41,526 bases of DNA from an uncultured Eubacteriales bacterium (GTDB taxonomy: Bacteria > Bacillota > Clostridia > Oscillospirales > Acutalibacteraceae), in the NCBI GenBank assembly GCA_900315195.1, contig OMYD01000019.1:1-41526 (forward strand), read 5' to 3'. Made by a program: the position numbers and the translations under genes. Shown piece by piece: positions 25,845-34,177 of the stretch. Position 1 is the first letter of the stretch; every line of letters begins with the position of its first letter. The notes under the pieces were generated by a model. The model was not told the origin of the DNA and ran no database searches. It saw only the letters and a program-made list of their open reading frames with translations.

Positions 25845-26117
25845 ATGATATATTTATCGGTTTATTTCGCGATAATAAGCATATTTGCCTTTATTATTAC
25901 CGCTTTCGACAAAGTGCGCGCTATGCGCGGCGGCCGGCGCGTAAAAGAGGCGACTCTGCTTTTGTTATCAGCCTTGGGAGGCAGTGTGGTTATGCTGATT
26001 ACAATGCTTCTTATTCGCCATAAAATTCGAAAAAAGAAATTTATGGCAGGCATTCCGCTTATTATTATTTTGCAACTTGCTTTGGCGGTTTTAATTTGGA
26101 GGGGGTTCTATGCCTGA
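25845..26117 (+). CDS. DUF1294 family small membrane protein
   Basis: A 90-residue protein with two N-terminal hydrophobic stretches, the DUF1294 pattern AFDKVRAMRGGRRVKEATLLLLSALGGSV and a final membrane segment. The function of the family is unknown. Its ribosome site (GGAG) overlaps, on the other strand, the ribosome site of the divergent GHL10 gene. The stop codon lies eight bases inside the next gene, suggesting coupled translation with the pseudouridine synthase. Confidence 0.85.
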   Translation: MIYLSVYFAIISIFAFIITAFDKVRAMRGGRRVKEATLLLLSALGGSVVMLITMLLIRHKIRKKKFMAGIPLIIILQLALAVLIWRGFYA

Positions 26118-26997
26118 GCAGTTAAAATTCATTGTTCCCGAGCAGTATGACGGTATCTGCGCAAAGCGATTTTTGAAGGAGTATTGCTCGTTATCTACCA
26201 GAATGATAACATCTTTAAAGCGCAAAAATGAGGGCATTTTGATGAACGGAAAAATTTTGCGCACGATTGACCCTGTTTTTGAGGGGCAACAGGTTATAGT
26301 CAACCTCCCCGATGAGGCAAGTGAGTTTATTACACCTGTTGACAGAGAGCTTGACGTCATATACGAGGACAGCTTTTTGCTGATTGTAAACAAGCCGCCA
26401 TATGTGCCTGTTCATCCCGTAAAGCAGTATCAGACCGACACAATAGCGAATTATGTAATGGCATACAGCAAAAAAAGGGGAGAGCAGTATGTTTTCCGCG
26501 CAATAAACAGGCTGGACAGAAATACATCCGGATTGGTAATGATTGCAAAAGACAGGTTTACCGTAAATAAGCTGAAAAACAGGGTGGATAAAATATACTA
26601 CGCCCTGGTTGAAGGCGAGGTAAAAAAGGGAGGAACGGTTTGTGCGCCAATCGGTCTGCGTGAGGACTCAAAAATAGTGCGTCACGTTATTGACGAGGGC
26701 GCACCCGCGGTTACTCATTATGATGTTATTAATTCTACAAAAGAAATATCACTGCTGAAGCTTTGGCTTGAAACAGGAAAAACCCACCAAATCCGCTGTC
26801 ATATGGCGTATTTGGGACATCCGCTTCTTGGGGATGATTTATACGGCGGAAAGCGCGATATTATACAGCGGCACGCGCTGCATTGCGAAAAAATGGTGTT
26901 TAATCACCCGGTTACCAATGAACAAATTGAACTGATTGCCAAGGAACCTGATGATTTTAAATATGCTTTGAATATGATTTATCCAAAAAAAAGCTGA
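26110..26997 (+). CDS. RluA-family pseudouridine synthase
   Basis: A 295-residue enzyme. An S4-like RNA-binding part (about 10-75; LKEYCSLSTRMITSLKRK, then GILMNGK) precedes the synthase domain, with VIYEDSFLLIVNKPPYVPVHP, the catalytic aspartate in AINRLDRNTSGLVMIAK and ETGKTHQIRCHMAYLGHPLLGD. It isomerises uridine in rRNA or tRNA; which site cannot be told (RluD-like by domain layout). ATG 26110 overlaps the DUF1294 gene and is preceded by GGAGGGGG. An IS fragment begins within a few bases of its stop. Confidence 0.92.
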   Translation: MPEQLKFIVPEQYDGICAKRFLKEYCSLSTRMITSLKRKNEGILMNGKILRTIDPVFEGQQVIVNLPDEASEFITPVDRELDVIYEDSFLLIVNKPPYVPVHPVKQYQTDTIANYVMAYSKKRGEQYVFRAINRLDRNTSGLVMIAKDRFTVNKLKNRVDKIYYALVEGEVKKGGTVCAPIGLREDSKIVRHVIDEGAPAVTHYDVINSTKEISLLKLWLETGKTHQIRCHMAYLGHPLLGDDLYGGKRDIIQRHALHCEKMVFNHPVTNEQIELIAKEPDDFKYALNMIYPKKS

Positions 26998-26998
26998 C

Positions 26999-27100
26999 CG
27001 TAATGACCCGACCCCCGAAAGTTAGACCAAAAATCTAATTTTCGGAGGTCGGTATTTTCATGGCAAAATACAATTATGAATTCAAGAAAAAAGTGGTGAC
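26999..27100 (+). mobile_element. Left-end fragment of an IS3-family insertion sequence
   Basis: The sequence TGACCCGACCCCCGAAAG and the near-perfect hairpin at about 27008-27052 (CGACCCCCGAAAGTTAGA with its complement further right, two mismatches) resemble IS150-type ends common in Clostridia. Eight bases later an ORF opens as MAKYNYEFKKKVV, the usual N-terminus of the IS3 OrfA helix-turn-helix transposase subunit. After about 13 codons it loses resemblance and stops at 27117. Only the left end remains; there is no orfB and no right end, so it cannot move by itself. It forms the 3' end of the opposing gene. Confidence 0.75.
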
Positions 27101-28753
27101 AGAGTTGTTTTCGGTGTAGTGCTCGGAGAAGTACTTTTCTTTTTTAATAACAATGTTGTTGTCAATAACATAGATTTTCTTTTTTGTCAGCAGCGCCTCA
27201 TAAATGTTTTCAGGATAATTGCGGCGCCTGATAATCTGCTCGTTGTGGAAGAATCCGAAATCGTCAAGATTGGTCAGGTAGTCGTCGCGGAAGCCCCACA
27301 TAGGATGAATATAGTTTTCAGTGTATTTTATAAAATCCTCTTTTGTGTCGGGATCCATTACATAATAGCAATCGGGGTTTCTGTCAAGCTCGGAAAAAAG
27401 GAACCGCGCTTCGTTTTCGGTTTTGACTTTCGGTTGATTGTTGTAATAGATTATTCCGTTAAGGACAGCAAGCGAAACAACAACAGTGACTGAAATAATA
27501 AGATAACCATTGTGCTCACGCAGCTTTGTTGCGGGCTTTTGCCGGCGTTCAAGCTCAAAGTTAAAGGAGTTGAGCATCATTACAAACATAAATACCCAGA
27601 TTCCGTATGTAAGGTTCTCGGCATTGTTGTATATAATACGAATCAAAAAGCCGGAAAGATAACCTACAACAAAGTAGAAAAGAGGGAAAAACGAAAATCT
27701 GTTTTTGTGGTAAAGAATAAATACCAGCGATATTGTCAGAAATATAGAAATAGCAATTATCGAGCGGTTAAACTGCATGATTTCGGAGTAATTATCCTCA
27801 AATATCGCGTATGAAATGCTGCTGAGGTTTTTTGGGTTTTCCTTTTGCTGAATTCTGTTTACTGTTTTCAGAGACTCTGAATTCAGTGCTGTATTACCGT
27901 CATAATAGCCGTTTTTCAGCATTTCGTAGTCAGCTTCGGAATTAATCCCTACCTTTTCAAATTCTTCGATATTATCGCTATAACCCGGGTACGGCAGAGC
28001 GCTTACGGCGTTTTGAGCTGCGGTGTATTCGTAGAATTCGCGGGATTCGTCCGTGGCGTGATTTACCGAGTAAGAAAACTGTGAAAGCCCAAATGTTAAA
28101 AGAGTAGCCAGAATAAACATAAGCAAAAACGGTCTGAAATACCAAAACAGCTTTCGAAACGGCAAACGGTATTTTTTCTTGGCAATCATATCACCGAAGA
28201 AGAACGCTATGCCAAATCCGAGCGCGACAAAGAAATAGGTGATGTTAAGTGAAGCTCCGAAAAGGACTTCCAGCACGCCGACCCAGCAGGAAAGAGAGTA
28301 TCTTTTTTGGTATATTGCCAGCAGAATAAGCATAAAACCCGCGGCGCACAGAAGCGCGGCAGTTCGTGTGCTTTCAATGTTTGAATAGTGTTGGAGGGCA
28401 AACATTATGTTTAGCAGTGTGCTGAATACAAAAGCCTTCCTTTTATTGTATTTATCCGCAAATACAAAAGTAATTGATGTAAACGCGGCAAATGAAGCAA
28501 GCACTTCAAATACCACAAAACAGTTGATGTCCCGGAACGCGTATTGAACGGTGCCGATTATAGTAGCCAAAACATAGTTTATAATAGCGTTGGTATAAAT
28601 ATGTTTTTGGCAAATATAAACGGAATTATAATAATCCGCGGTCCCCTCGTATGTAAAGGATGTAAATACAATGCAGACGGCAAGAAAAACCGCGTTAAGA
28701 ACAAAGGCGAAAAGGAAACTGCTTTTCCATACCGTCAGTATTTTATCTTTCAT
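27074..28753 (-). CDS. Polytopic membrane protein of unknown function, 3' end altered by an IS fragment
   Basis: A 559-residue protein with about ten hydrophobic segments: one at 12-31, several between 55 and 215, a soluble loop at about 225-330, then further segments at 335-425 and 435-455, and a soluble C-terminal part. The layout recalls integral-membrane glycosyltransferase-like proteins (GT-C type), but I see no DxD or other decisive motif, so I give no function. The last eight codons (VTTFFLNS) lie inside the IS3 fragment, so the native C-terminus has probably been replaced. ATG 28753 follows GGGAG. It lies downstream of the PASTA pseudokinase gene on the same strand and may share its transcript. 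Confidence 0.75.
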   Translation of the reverse strand: MKDKILTVWKSSFLFAFVLNAVFLAVCIVFTSFTYEGTADYYNSVYICQKHIYTNAIINYVLATIIGTVQYAFRDINCFVVFEVLASFAAFTSITFVFADKYNKRKAFVFSTLLNIMFALQHYSNIESTRTAALLCAAGFMLILLAIYQKRYSLSCWVGVLEVLFGASLNITYFFVALGFGIAFFFGDMIAKKKYRLPFRKLFWYFRPFLLMFILATLLTFGLSQFSYSVNHATDESREFYEYTAAQNAVSALPYPGYSDNIEEFEKVGINSEADYEMLKNGYYDGNTALNSESLKTVNRIQQKENPKNLSSISYAIFEDNYSEIMQFNRSIIAISIFLTISLVFILYHKNRFSFFPLFYFVVGYLSGFLIRIIYNNAENLTYGIWVFMFVMMLNSFNFELERRQKPATKLREHNGYLIISVTVVVSLAVLNGIIYYNNQPKVKTENEARFLFSELDRNPDCYYVMDPDTKEDFIKYTENYIHPMWGFRDDYLTNLDDFGFFHNEQIIRRRNYPENIYEALLTKKKIYVIDNNIVIKKEKYFSEHYTENNSVTTFFLNS

Positions 28754-28793
28754 AACTTCAGACTCCCAAAATTATAAAATCTTTGGTATTGGC

Positions 28794-28820
28794 AGCGGCA
28801 ACCGCAGTGCGGCTGCCGCT
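28794..28820. repeat. Strong hairpin between pseudokinase and membrane-protein genes
   Basis: Arms AGCGGCAACCG and CGGCTGCCGCT (11 bp, one G-T pair on one strand) with a five-base loop. There is no T run on either strand, so it is not a clear terminator and may instead affect mRNA stability. Confidence 0.6.
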
Positions 28821-28838
28821 GAAATCGGTAGTTATTGA

Positions 28839-30722
28839 TTATTCTTCGTTATCGTGCTCACTTTTATGACTGCCGTCACCTTCATCACTGCTGTCACTGT
28901 CATCTGATGAGCTGCTTTCAGTGCTGTCTTCGTCGCTGCTCTCCTTCGGATGCTCGGATCCTCTTGAAAGAACAAGCTTGATTGTGCTTCCGTATTTCGC
29001 GGGCTCGGAGCTGTCGGGAGACATAGCGATAACATAATCTTCGTCGTATTCGTCGCTGTATTTGCGCTCGCTGTAATCAACTGTAAATCCCTGTCCTTCA
29101 AGAACCTCTACAGCGTAGTCATAGAAATAGCCTACAACATTTTCCGGAGTTACATTCTCAGGCGGCTCTGTTTCCGGCTCGGTAGTTTCGGCAACTGTCG
29201 TAGAAGGAGCTGTGGTTGCGGCATTCGTGGTTGCGGCAGTGGTTGTGACTTCGGCTGTCGGAGCTGCTGTTGTTTCCTCGGCTTTTTCATCGGACTTGTT
29301 TGATGAGAACCATCCGTTCTGAACAGCGAGAACCACAAGAGCCGTAACGGCAAGAGTTACCGCGGCTATTACAACGATAATACCGATGATAAAACTTTTT
29401 CCTCTTTTAGCTGGTTCCCTGTCATCGTCGTCTTCTTCCGGAATATTCTCAAAGAAATTACCGTTTTCAAAGGTTTCTTCTTCACCGCTGCCTGTTGCTG
29501 CGGGCGCTGAGCTTTTCGGCTCATCCTCGAAGAAATCTCCGTAGTTTTCACTGTTGTTCTGATCGGAATCGTTTAGTTTGAAAACTTTTGTTTCAGGCTG
29601 GTAATTATCAAAAACGCGATTGTCTATTTCAGATTCATTATCCGAAGATGAGGCGATTTGTGTTTTATCGTTATCACCTTTTCCTTTTGACGCGTCTTTA
29701 AGGTGCTGTGAAGCAAGCGCCGCCGCGACTGCCGCGCCCTGCGCGATTTCGCGTGCCGATTTTTCTATAACGGGCTTTTCGTTTTTTGCGGGAGCGGGTG
29801 CGTTTTCAATCTCATCAAAAGCGAATTCCTCAAAAACATTGCTCTCAAAAGCTGTGCTTTCCTGAACAGGAAGCTTTTTTGCCGGTTTTGCCTGTGATGA
29901 CGGCAACTCTGCTTTTATTGACGCGAGAGCGTTTTTTATATTGCCCGCGTTTTTCCATCTGTTTTTATTTTCCGGCTGGCACGCAATAACGATCACGCTT
30001 TTAAGCTTTTCGTTGCCGTGTGAAGGAGCGGTAACAGTTGCTTTTGACAGACGTTTTTCGGTTGCTGCGCTGCGGCTGACACCTTCGTCCTCAAAGGGAA
30101 GCTTTCCGTCGTTGGCCATTGCGTACATCATAAGACCGAGCGAGTAGATATCGGTGGTGTGATCGGGCTGATCGCCGGCTGCCATTTCAGGCGCGGTATA
30201 TGACAAATCAGCGGCATTGCTGTCAAAAGCCGTGAAGCCTCCAAGCAGCAGGCTGCCTTCTGCTGTAATATAAACATTGTCGGGTTTCAGGTTGCCGTGC
30301 AGAATGTTGTTTTGCTCAAGCTTGTCCAGTATTTCACTTATTTGAAGTCCAAAGTCAACAATTTCGTTATCAGTGGGGAGTGAGTTTCCGAGGATTTTCT
30401 TAATGGGTTTAGCGTCATTTGTAACAAGATAAAGTGAGATGCTGTTTTTTGCGGGCTCGTTGTTTACAATGGCGTCAATATAATTGCTTACCCCGCGAAG
30501 CTTAATGAGTGATTTTACAAATGCGGCTTCCTCGTTGATTAAGTCAACATGCTCGCCGTTGTAGTCGCTGTCCTCAAAGTTTACATATGTAAGAACAGCA
30601 GCGGTCTGAGTGCCGTCGAATTCTGTTTTGACAATGTTAAACGACGGATAGCTTTGGGATTCCGATACAGGTGAAAGTACCTTCCATTCTTTCAGCTGCT
30701 CGGGTAATTTCAGCTTTGCCAT
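28839..30722 (-). CDS. Membrane-anchored PASTA pseudokinase
   Basis: A 627-residue protein: a kinase-like domain (about 10-270), an Ala/Glu-rich linker, one membrane segment (about 444-467), a Thr-rich external linker (about 483-520), one PASTA domain (about 527-588) and an acidic Ser/Asp/Glu tail. The layout matches PrkC/StkP wall-sensing kinases. Yet the kinase domain lacks the glycine loop and the VAIK lysine, has HGNLKPDN (142-149) in place of HRDLKPxN and GGF (161-163) in place of DFG. Structural motifs APE (177-179) and DIYSLG (191-196) remain. It is therefore read as a catalytically dead scaffold or sensor. ATG 30722 follows AAAGGAG. Confidence 0.85.
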   Translation of the reverse strand: MAKLKLPEQLKEWKVLSPVSESQSYPSFNIVKTEFDGTQTAAVLTYVNFEDSDYNGEHVDLINEEAAFVKSLIKLRGVSNYIDAIVNNEPAKNSISLYLVTNDAKPIKKILGNSLPTDNEIVDFGLQISEILDKLEQNNILHGNLKPDNVYITAEGSLLLGGFTAFDSNAADLSYTAPEMAAGDQPDHTTDIYSLGLMMYAMANDGKLPFEDEGVSRSAATEKRLSKATVTAPSHGNEKLKSVIVIACQPENKNRWKNAGNIKNALASIKAELPSSQAKPAKKLPVQESTAFESNVFEEFAFDEIENAPAPAKNEKPVIEKSAREIAQGAAVAAALASQHLKDASKGKGDNDKTQIASSSDNESEIDNRVFDNYQPETKVFKLNDSDQNNSENYGDFFEDEPKSSAPAATGSGEEETFENGNFFENIPEEDDDDREPAKRGKSFIIGIIVVIAAVTLAVTALVVLAVQNGWFSSNKSDEKAEETTAAPTAEVTTTAATTNAATTAPSTTVAETTEPETEPPENVTPENVVGYFYDYAVEVLEGQGFTVDYSERKYSDEYDEDYVIAMSPDSSEPAKYGSTIKLVLSRGSEHPKESSDEDSTESSSSDDSDSSDEGDGSHKSEHDNEE

Positions 30723-30782
30723 ATCAAACTCTCCTTTATATCAATATACATATTTAACCTATTATACTTATAATTAATATAC

Positions 30783-30811
30783 ATTATAGCATATTCATAC
30801 GGAATTTTCCA
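30783..30811 (-). promoter_or_regulatory. Probable promoter of the PASTA pseudokinase gene (minus strand)
   Basis: On the minus strand: TGGAAA (30811-30806), a 17-base spacer and TATAAT (30788-30783), about 60 bases before the start codon. The -35 is imperfect; other TATAAT-like hexamers occur in this AT-rich gap. Confidence 0.5.
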
Positions 30812-30881
30812 CTGTTTTTCATAAAAAATTCTTTTTTATAAAAAAGGAAGAATAATAAAATGAATTATTATTCCTAAAAAG

Positions 30882-30907
30882 AAAAAAGCATGACTGATGT
30901 CATGCTT
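30882..30907 (-). terminator. Terminator of the TIGR04086-like gene (minus strand)
   Basis: Perfect 9-bp stem AAGCATGAC-TGAT-GTCATGCTT; on the minus strand it runs into TTTTTTC. Its first bases include the stop codon of the gene it ends. Confidence 0.85.
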
Positions 30908-31295
30908 AAATGTTTATCTTCTTTTTTTCTCTTACAGCAAGTATTCCTCCTGCAATGCCGCCCAAAAGCAGAGCCGCCGTTTTTATCAGGAAAAGCACTG
31001 TGAAATCGGCGTCGCCCTTAAACGCGGAAATAAGCACCGTCACCGCCAGCATGGCTGAGCCTGCCGCTGTGCCTGCTACCAAGCCCGCGCCGCGGTTATG
31101 CTTGGCTGAAACAAATCCGCCGACAAACGCGCCCGCGGCAAGCAGACCTGCGGCGATATAGCCGAGAATCTGATCTGACATCATGCCTGATTTCGACAGT
31201 ATCAAAGCGGTAATAATTGTCAGGATAACGCTTGTCATCATTCCGCACAGCATTCCAGTGACCGTTGATTTAATAAAACGTTTTTTATCGGACAT
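30906..31295 (-). CDS. TIGR04086-like membrane protein
   Basis: A 129-residue protein with four hydrophobic segments (about 8-34, 42-62, 68-90, 100-121) rich in Gly and Ala, and a Lys-rich end. It resembles the TIGR04086 family, which in Firmicutes is commonly encoded beside yajC, as here. The family's function is not known; proximity to yajC suggests a link to protein export, which is inference. ATG 31295 is preceded by GGGGGGA. That site is part of a hairpin with the sequence just after yajC. Confidence 0.8.
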   Translation of the reverse strand: MSDKKRFIKSTVTGMLCGMMTSVILTIITALILSKSGMMSDQILGYIAAGLLAAGAFVGGFVSAKHNRGAGLVAGTAAGSAMLAVTVLISAFKGDADFTVLFLIKTAALLLGGIAGGILAVREKKKINI

Positions 31296-31304
31296 AAAAA
31301 ATCC

Positions 31305-31336
31305 CCCCGAAAATACTTGTAAAGTATATTCAGGGG
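31305..31336 (-). promoter_or_regulatory. Hairpin overlapping the ribosome site between yajC and the TIGR04086-like gene
   Basis: On the minus strand CCCCTGAATATACTT pairs with AAGTATTTTCGGGG around a three-base loop, with one bulge and one mismatch. The four G of the right arm are part of, or abut, the GGGGGGA ribosome site. A TTTTTT follows before the ATG. It can be read as a terminator, an RBS-masking hairpin or both. Confidence 0.55.
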
Positions 31337-31351
31337 AATTGAAGAATATGT

Positions 31352-31702
31352 TTATTTTTCTTCTTTGGTTTCTTCCTTTTTCTTTCTGCCGAAAAGACTC
31401 TTTTTCTCTGTTGTCTGAGGCTGTTCCTTAACAGTGTCAACAGATGAGATGCACCATTTTCTGAATTTCATTTTTACTCTGTCAGAACCTGTTTCGATGA
31501 TGAGCGCGTCCTCTTCGTCTTTGATGGCAACAACTCTGCCGACAATACCGCCGATAGTTGTGATCTCGTCACCGATTTCCAGATTGTTGCGCATAGCCGC
31601 TTCTTCTTTTTTCTTCTTCGAGTTTGGTCTGAGCAGGAACAAATAGACAAGTCCGATAATTACCGCGTAAATGGCAATCATTCCGATTAATCCGCCGTTC
31701 AT
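31352..31702 (-). CDS. yajC: Preprotein translocase subunit YajC
   Basis: A 116-residue protein with a single N-terminal membrane segment (about 5-24), then LRPNSKKKKEE, and the YajC core NLEIGDEITTIGGIVGRVVAIKD. A Lys/Glu-rich C-terminal tail follows (KKSLFGRKKKEETKEEK). YajC associates with SecDF in the Sec export complex. The tgt-yajC order is widely conserved. It has its own promoter upstream and an AGGAGG site. Confidence 0.93.
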   Translation of the reverse strand: MNGGLIGMIAIYAVIIGLVYLFLLRPNSKKKKEEAAMRNNLEIGDEITTIGGIVGRVVAIKDEEDALIIETGSDRVKMKFRKWCISSVDTVKEQPQTTEKKSLFGRKKKEETKEEK

Positions 31703-31757
31703 ATTGCGTACCTCCTGTATGTATTTCAGTTCTATTGTTTTTTACACAACATCTTGT

Positions 31758-31786
31758 ATTATAACAGCTTTTTCCGCGTGTTGCAA
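31758..31786 (-). promoter_or_regulatory. Sigma-A promoter of yajC (minus strand)
   Basis: On the minus strand: TTGCAA (31786-31781), a 17-base spacer and TATAAT (31763-31758) preceded by TGT (extended -10). It lies in the tgt-yajC gap. Confidence 0.75.
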
Positions 31787-31804
31787 GTGGTTTTTTATAT
31801 AAAT

Positions 31805-32935
31805 TTAAATACGAACGCCTAAAATTTCTCTCTGCTGTGCATAAAAATCTTCAAACGTGCCGTTGTCAAGCTGTCCGCGTATTTCCTCCATAAGGTTGTT
31901 ATAGAAGTAAAGGTTATGCAGAACAGCCAGCCGCATTCCCAGCATTTCGCCGCTTTTAAGCAGATGACGGACATAAGCTCGTGAAAAATTCCTACAAACG
32001 GGACAGTCGCAGCGTTCGTCAATAGGGGCGGAGTCAAGCGCGTATTTGGCGTTGTTCAGGTTGCGCACGCCTTCCCAGGTGAAAAGCTGGCCGTGCCGCG
32101 CGTTGCGGCTCGGCATAACGCAGTCAAAAAGGTCGATTCCGCGGTGAACCGCCTCGAGAATGTTTACGGGGGTGCCAACCCCCATCAGATAACGTATTTT
32201 ATCCTTGGGCGCGTACGGCTCGACCTGCTCGATAATCTCATACATTACCTCTGTCGGCTCGCCTACCGCAAGACCTCCGATGGCGTAACCGTCAAGGTCA
32301 AGCTCTGCGATTTCCTTCATGTGGTCGATTCTCAGGTCGCTGTAGGTTCCGCCCTGGTTTATTCCGAACAGCATTTGCTGCCTGTTTATGGTGCTGTCCA
32401 TTGAGTTTAGCTCGGACAGCTTCGCGACGCACCGCTTGAGCCAGCGGGTAGTGCGGGCGACGCTCTGTTTTGTATAGTCATAAGGCGAAGGGTTTGCTAC
32501 ACATTCGTCGAAAGCCATTGCGATTGTTGACCCCAGGTTTGACTGAATTGTCATGCTCTCCTCGGGACCCATAAAAATCTTTCTTCCGTCGATGTGCGAG
32601 TTAAAGGTAACGCCTTCCTCTTTGATATTGCGAAGCTTAGCAAGAGAGAATACCTGAAAACCGCCGCTGTCGGTGAGAATAGGTCCGTCCCAGCGTGTAA
32701 AGTTATGCAGTCCGCCCAACGCCTTGACGTTTTCGTCGCCTGGACGCAGGTGCAGGTGATATGTGTTGCAGAGCTGAACCTGACATTTTATATTTTTTAA
32801 ATCAAGCGCCGATACCGCGCCTTTTATCGCTCCGCAGGTGGCGACGTTCATAAAAGCGGGAGTTTGTATTGTGCCGTGAGGCGTTACAAATTCTCCTCGT
32901 CTTGCGTTGTTTTCGGTTTTAATCAGTTTGAACAT
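31805..32935 (-). CDS. tgt: Queuine tRNA-ribosyltransferase
   Basis: A 376-residue TIM-barrel enzyme that exchanges G34 of GUN-anticodon tRNAs for preQ1. It has [29 protein letters not shown] with the catalytic Asp, [29 protein letters not shown] and a zinc site in [20 protein letters not shown] 32935 follows AGGAGG and lies inside the end of queA, overlapping by 13 bases. The two genes work in sequence in queuosine synthesis. Confidence 0.97.
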   Translation of the reverse strand: MFKLIKTENNARRGEFVTPHGTIQTPAFMNVATCGAIKGAVSALDLKNIKCQVQLCNTYHLHLRPGDENVKALGGLHNFTRWDGPILTDSGGFQVFSLAKLRNIKEEGVTFNSHIDGRKIFMGPEESMTIQSNLGSTIAMAFDECVANPSPYDYTKQSVARTTRWLKRCVAKLSELNSMDSTINRQQMLFGINQGGTYSDLRIDHMKEIAELDLDGYAIGGLAVGEPTEVMYEIIEQVEPYAPKDKIRYLMGVGTPVNILEAVHRGIDLFDCVMPSRNARHGQLFTWEGVRNLNNAKYALDSAPIDERCDCPVCRNFSRAYVRHLLKSGEMLGMRLAVLHNLYFYNNLMEEIRGQLDNGTFEDFYAQQREILGVRI

Positions 32936-33969
32936 AATTCCTCCTGAGAAATAAACATCGCGTCGCCAAAGCTGAAAAATCTGTATTTTTCTTTTACAGC
33001 AATTTGATAGGCGTTCATAATGTTGTCATAGCCCGCAAAAGCTGATACAAGCATAATGAGCGTGCTTTCGGGCAGGTGGAAGTTAGTTACAAGGCCGTCA
33101 AGAACCTTGAATTTATATCCCGGATAAATGAAAATATCGGTGAACCCGTCGCATGGCTTGATCTCGCCGAATTCCGTCGCCACACTTTCAAGGGTGCGGC
33201 ATGAGGTTGTGCCTATAGCTATTACCCTGCCTCCGTTTTTCTTTGTTTCGTTGATAAGGCGCGCGGTTTCACGGGGGATCTCATAATGCTCGCTGTGCAT
33301 TTTGTGATTTGTAACGTCGTCAACCTTTACGGGACGGAAGGTGCCCAGCCCCACATGAAGGGTAACATAAGCGATTTTTACGCCCTTTTTACGCAGTTTG
33401 TCCATTAGTTCCTCGGTAAAGTGAAGCCCGGCGGTAGGAGCGGCGGCAGAGCCCAGCTCGTGGCTGTATACTGTCTGGTAGCGCTCCTTGTCCTTGAGCT
33501 CCTCGGTGATGTAGGGGGGAAGCGGCATCTGACCTATTTTGTCCAGAGTGGCAAAAAAGTTTTCATCGCATTCAAAGTCTACAACGCGGTTGCCGTCATC
33601 CTTAACTTCGGTAACCGTGGCTTTAAGCAGTCCGTCGCCAAACGAGAATTTTGCTCCTTCGCGGGCTTTTTTGCCGGGCTTGCAGAGAGTTTCCCAGCGG
33701 TTTCCGCTGATTTGCTTCAGAAGCAGGAACTCTACGCGAGCGACCGTGCCGTCCTTAATTCCGTAAATTCTGGCGGGAAGAACGCGCGAGTCGTTTGCTA
33801 CAATCAGGTCGCCCTCGTGCAGATAGTCAATAATATCATAAAAATGCTTGTGCTGTATATCGCCGCTATTACGGTCAAGGACCAGCAGGCGCGAGCTGTC
33901 GCGCGGTTCAACAGGGGTCTGAGCAATCAGCTCTTTTGGCAGTTCGTAATAAAAATCACTCGTTTTCAT
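32923..33969 (-). CDS. queA: S-adenosylmethionine:tRNA ribosyltransferase-isomerase
   Basis: A 348-residue enzyme that transfers and rearranges ribose from SAM onto preQ1-tRNA, producing epoxyqueuosine. Family blocks: [26 protein letters not shown] near the N-terminus, [43 protein letters not shown] and [10 protein letters not shown]. The start at 33969 has GAGGCG upstream, and the region beyond is the divergent asd promoter. No clear -35/-10 pair for queA itself was found. Confidence 0.96.
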   Translation of the reverse strand: MKTSDFYYELPKELIAQTPVEPRDSSRLLVLDRNSGDIQHKHFYDIIDYLHEGDLIVANDSRVLPARIYGIKDGTVARVEFLLLKQISGNRWETLCKPGKKAREGAKFSFGDGLLKATVTEVKDDGNRVVDFECDENFFATLDKIGQMPLPPYITEELKDKERYQTVYSHELGSAAAPTAGLHFTEELMDKLRKKGVKIAYVTLHVGLGTFRPVKVDDVTNHKMHSEHYEIPRETARLINETKKNGGRVIAIGTTSCRTLESVATEFGEIKPCDGFTDIFIYPGYKFKVLDGLVTNFHLPESTLIMLVSAFAGYDNIMNAYQIAVKEKYRFFSFGDAMFISQEELCSN

Positions 33970-34019
33970 AAAAAAATCGCCTCTGTTTTAATAATGATTA
34001 AAATACGCCGGCAAAATAA

Positions 34020-34048
34020 TTGACAATAAAGATGTAAAATGGTATATT
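34020..34048 (+). promoter_or_regulatory. Sigma-A promoter of the asd-dapA-dapB operon
   Basis: A consensus TTGACA, a 17-base spacer and TATATT preceded by TGG. The leader to asd is then about 125 bases. A weaker second promoter, TTGCGG (34089) and TATAAT (34111) with a 16-base spacer, may lie in it. An imperfect palindrome at 34053-34079 follows the first -10. Confidence 0.75.
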
Positions 34049-34177
34049 ATATAGTAGGGTAATTTGGAAATCATCCTATATTTTGCGGTTGCGGACGTTT
34101 TTACTCTGTCTATAATAGTATATTTTTTAAAATAAGGCAACCGTTTTTTAAAATTTGTTTTAATCGGAGGAATCACA

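Noticed and set aside
34049-34177. Lysine riboswitch upstream of asd
   Set aside because: The leader is about 125 bases, shorter than the aptamer plus expression platform, and the usual conserved junction sequences are not seen.
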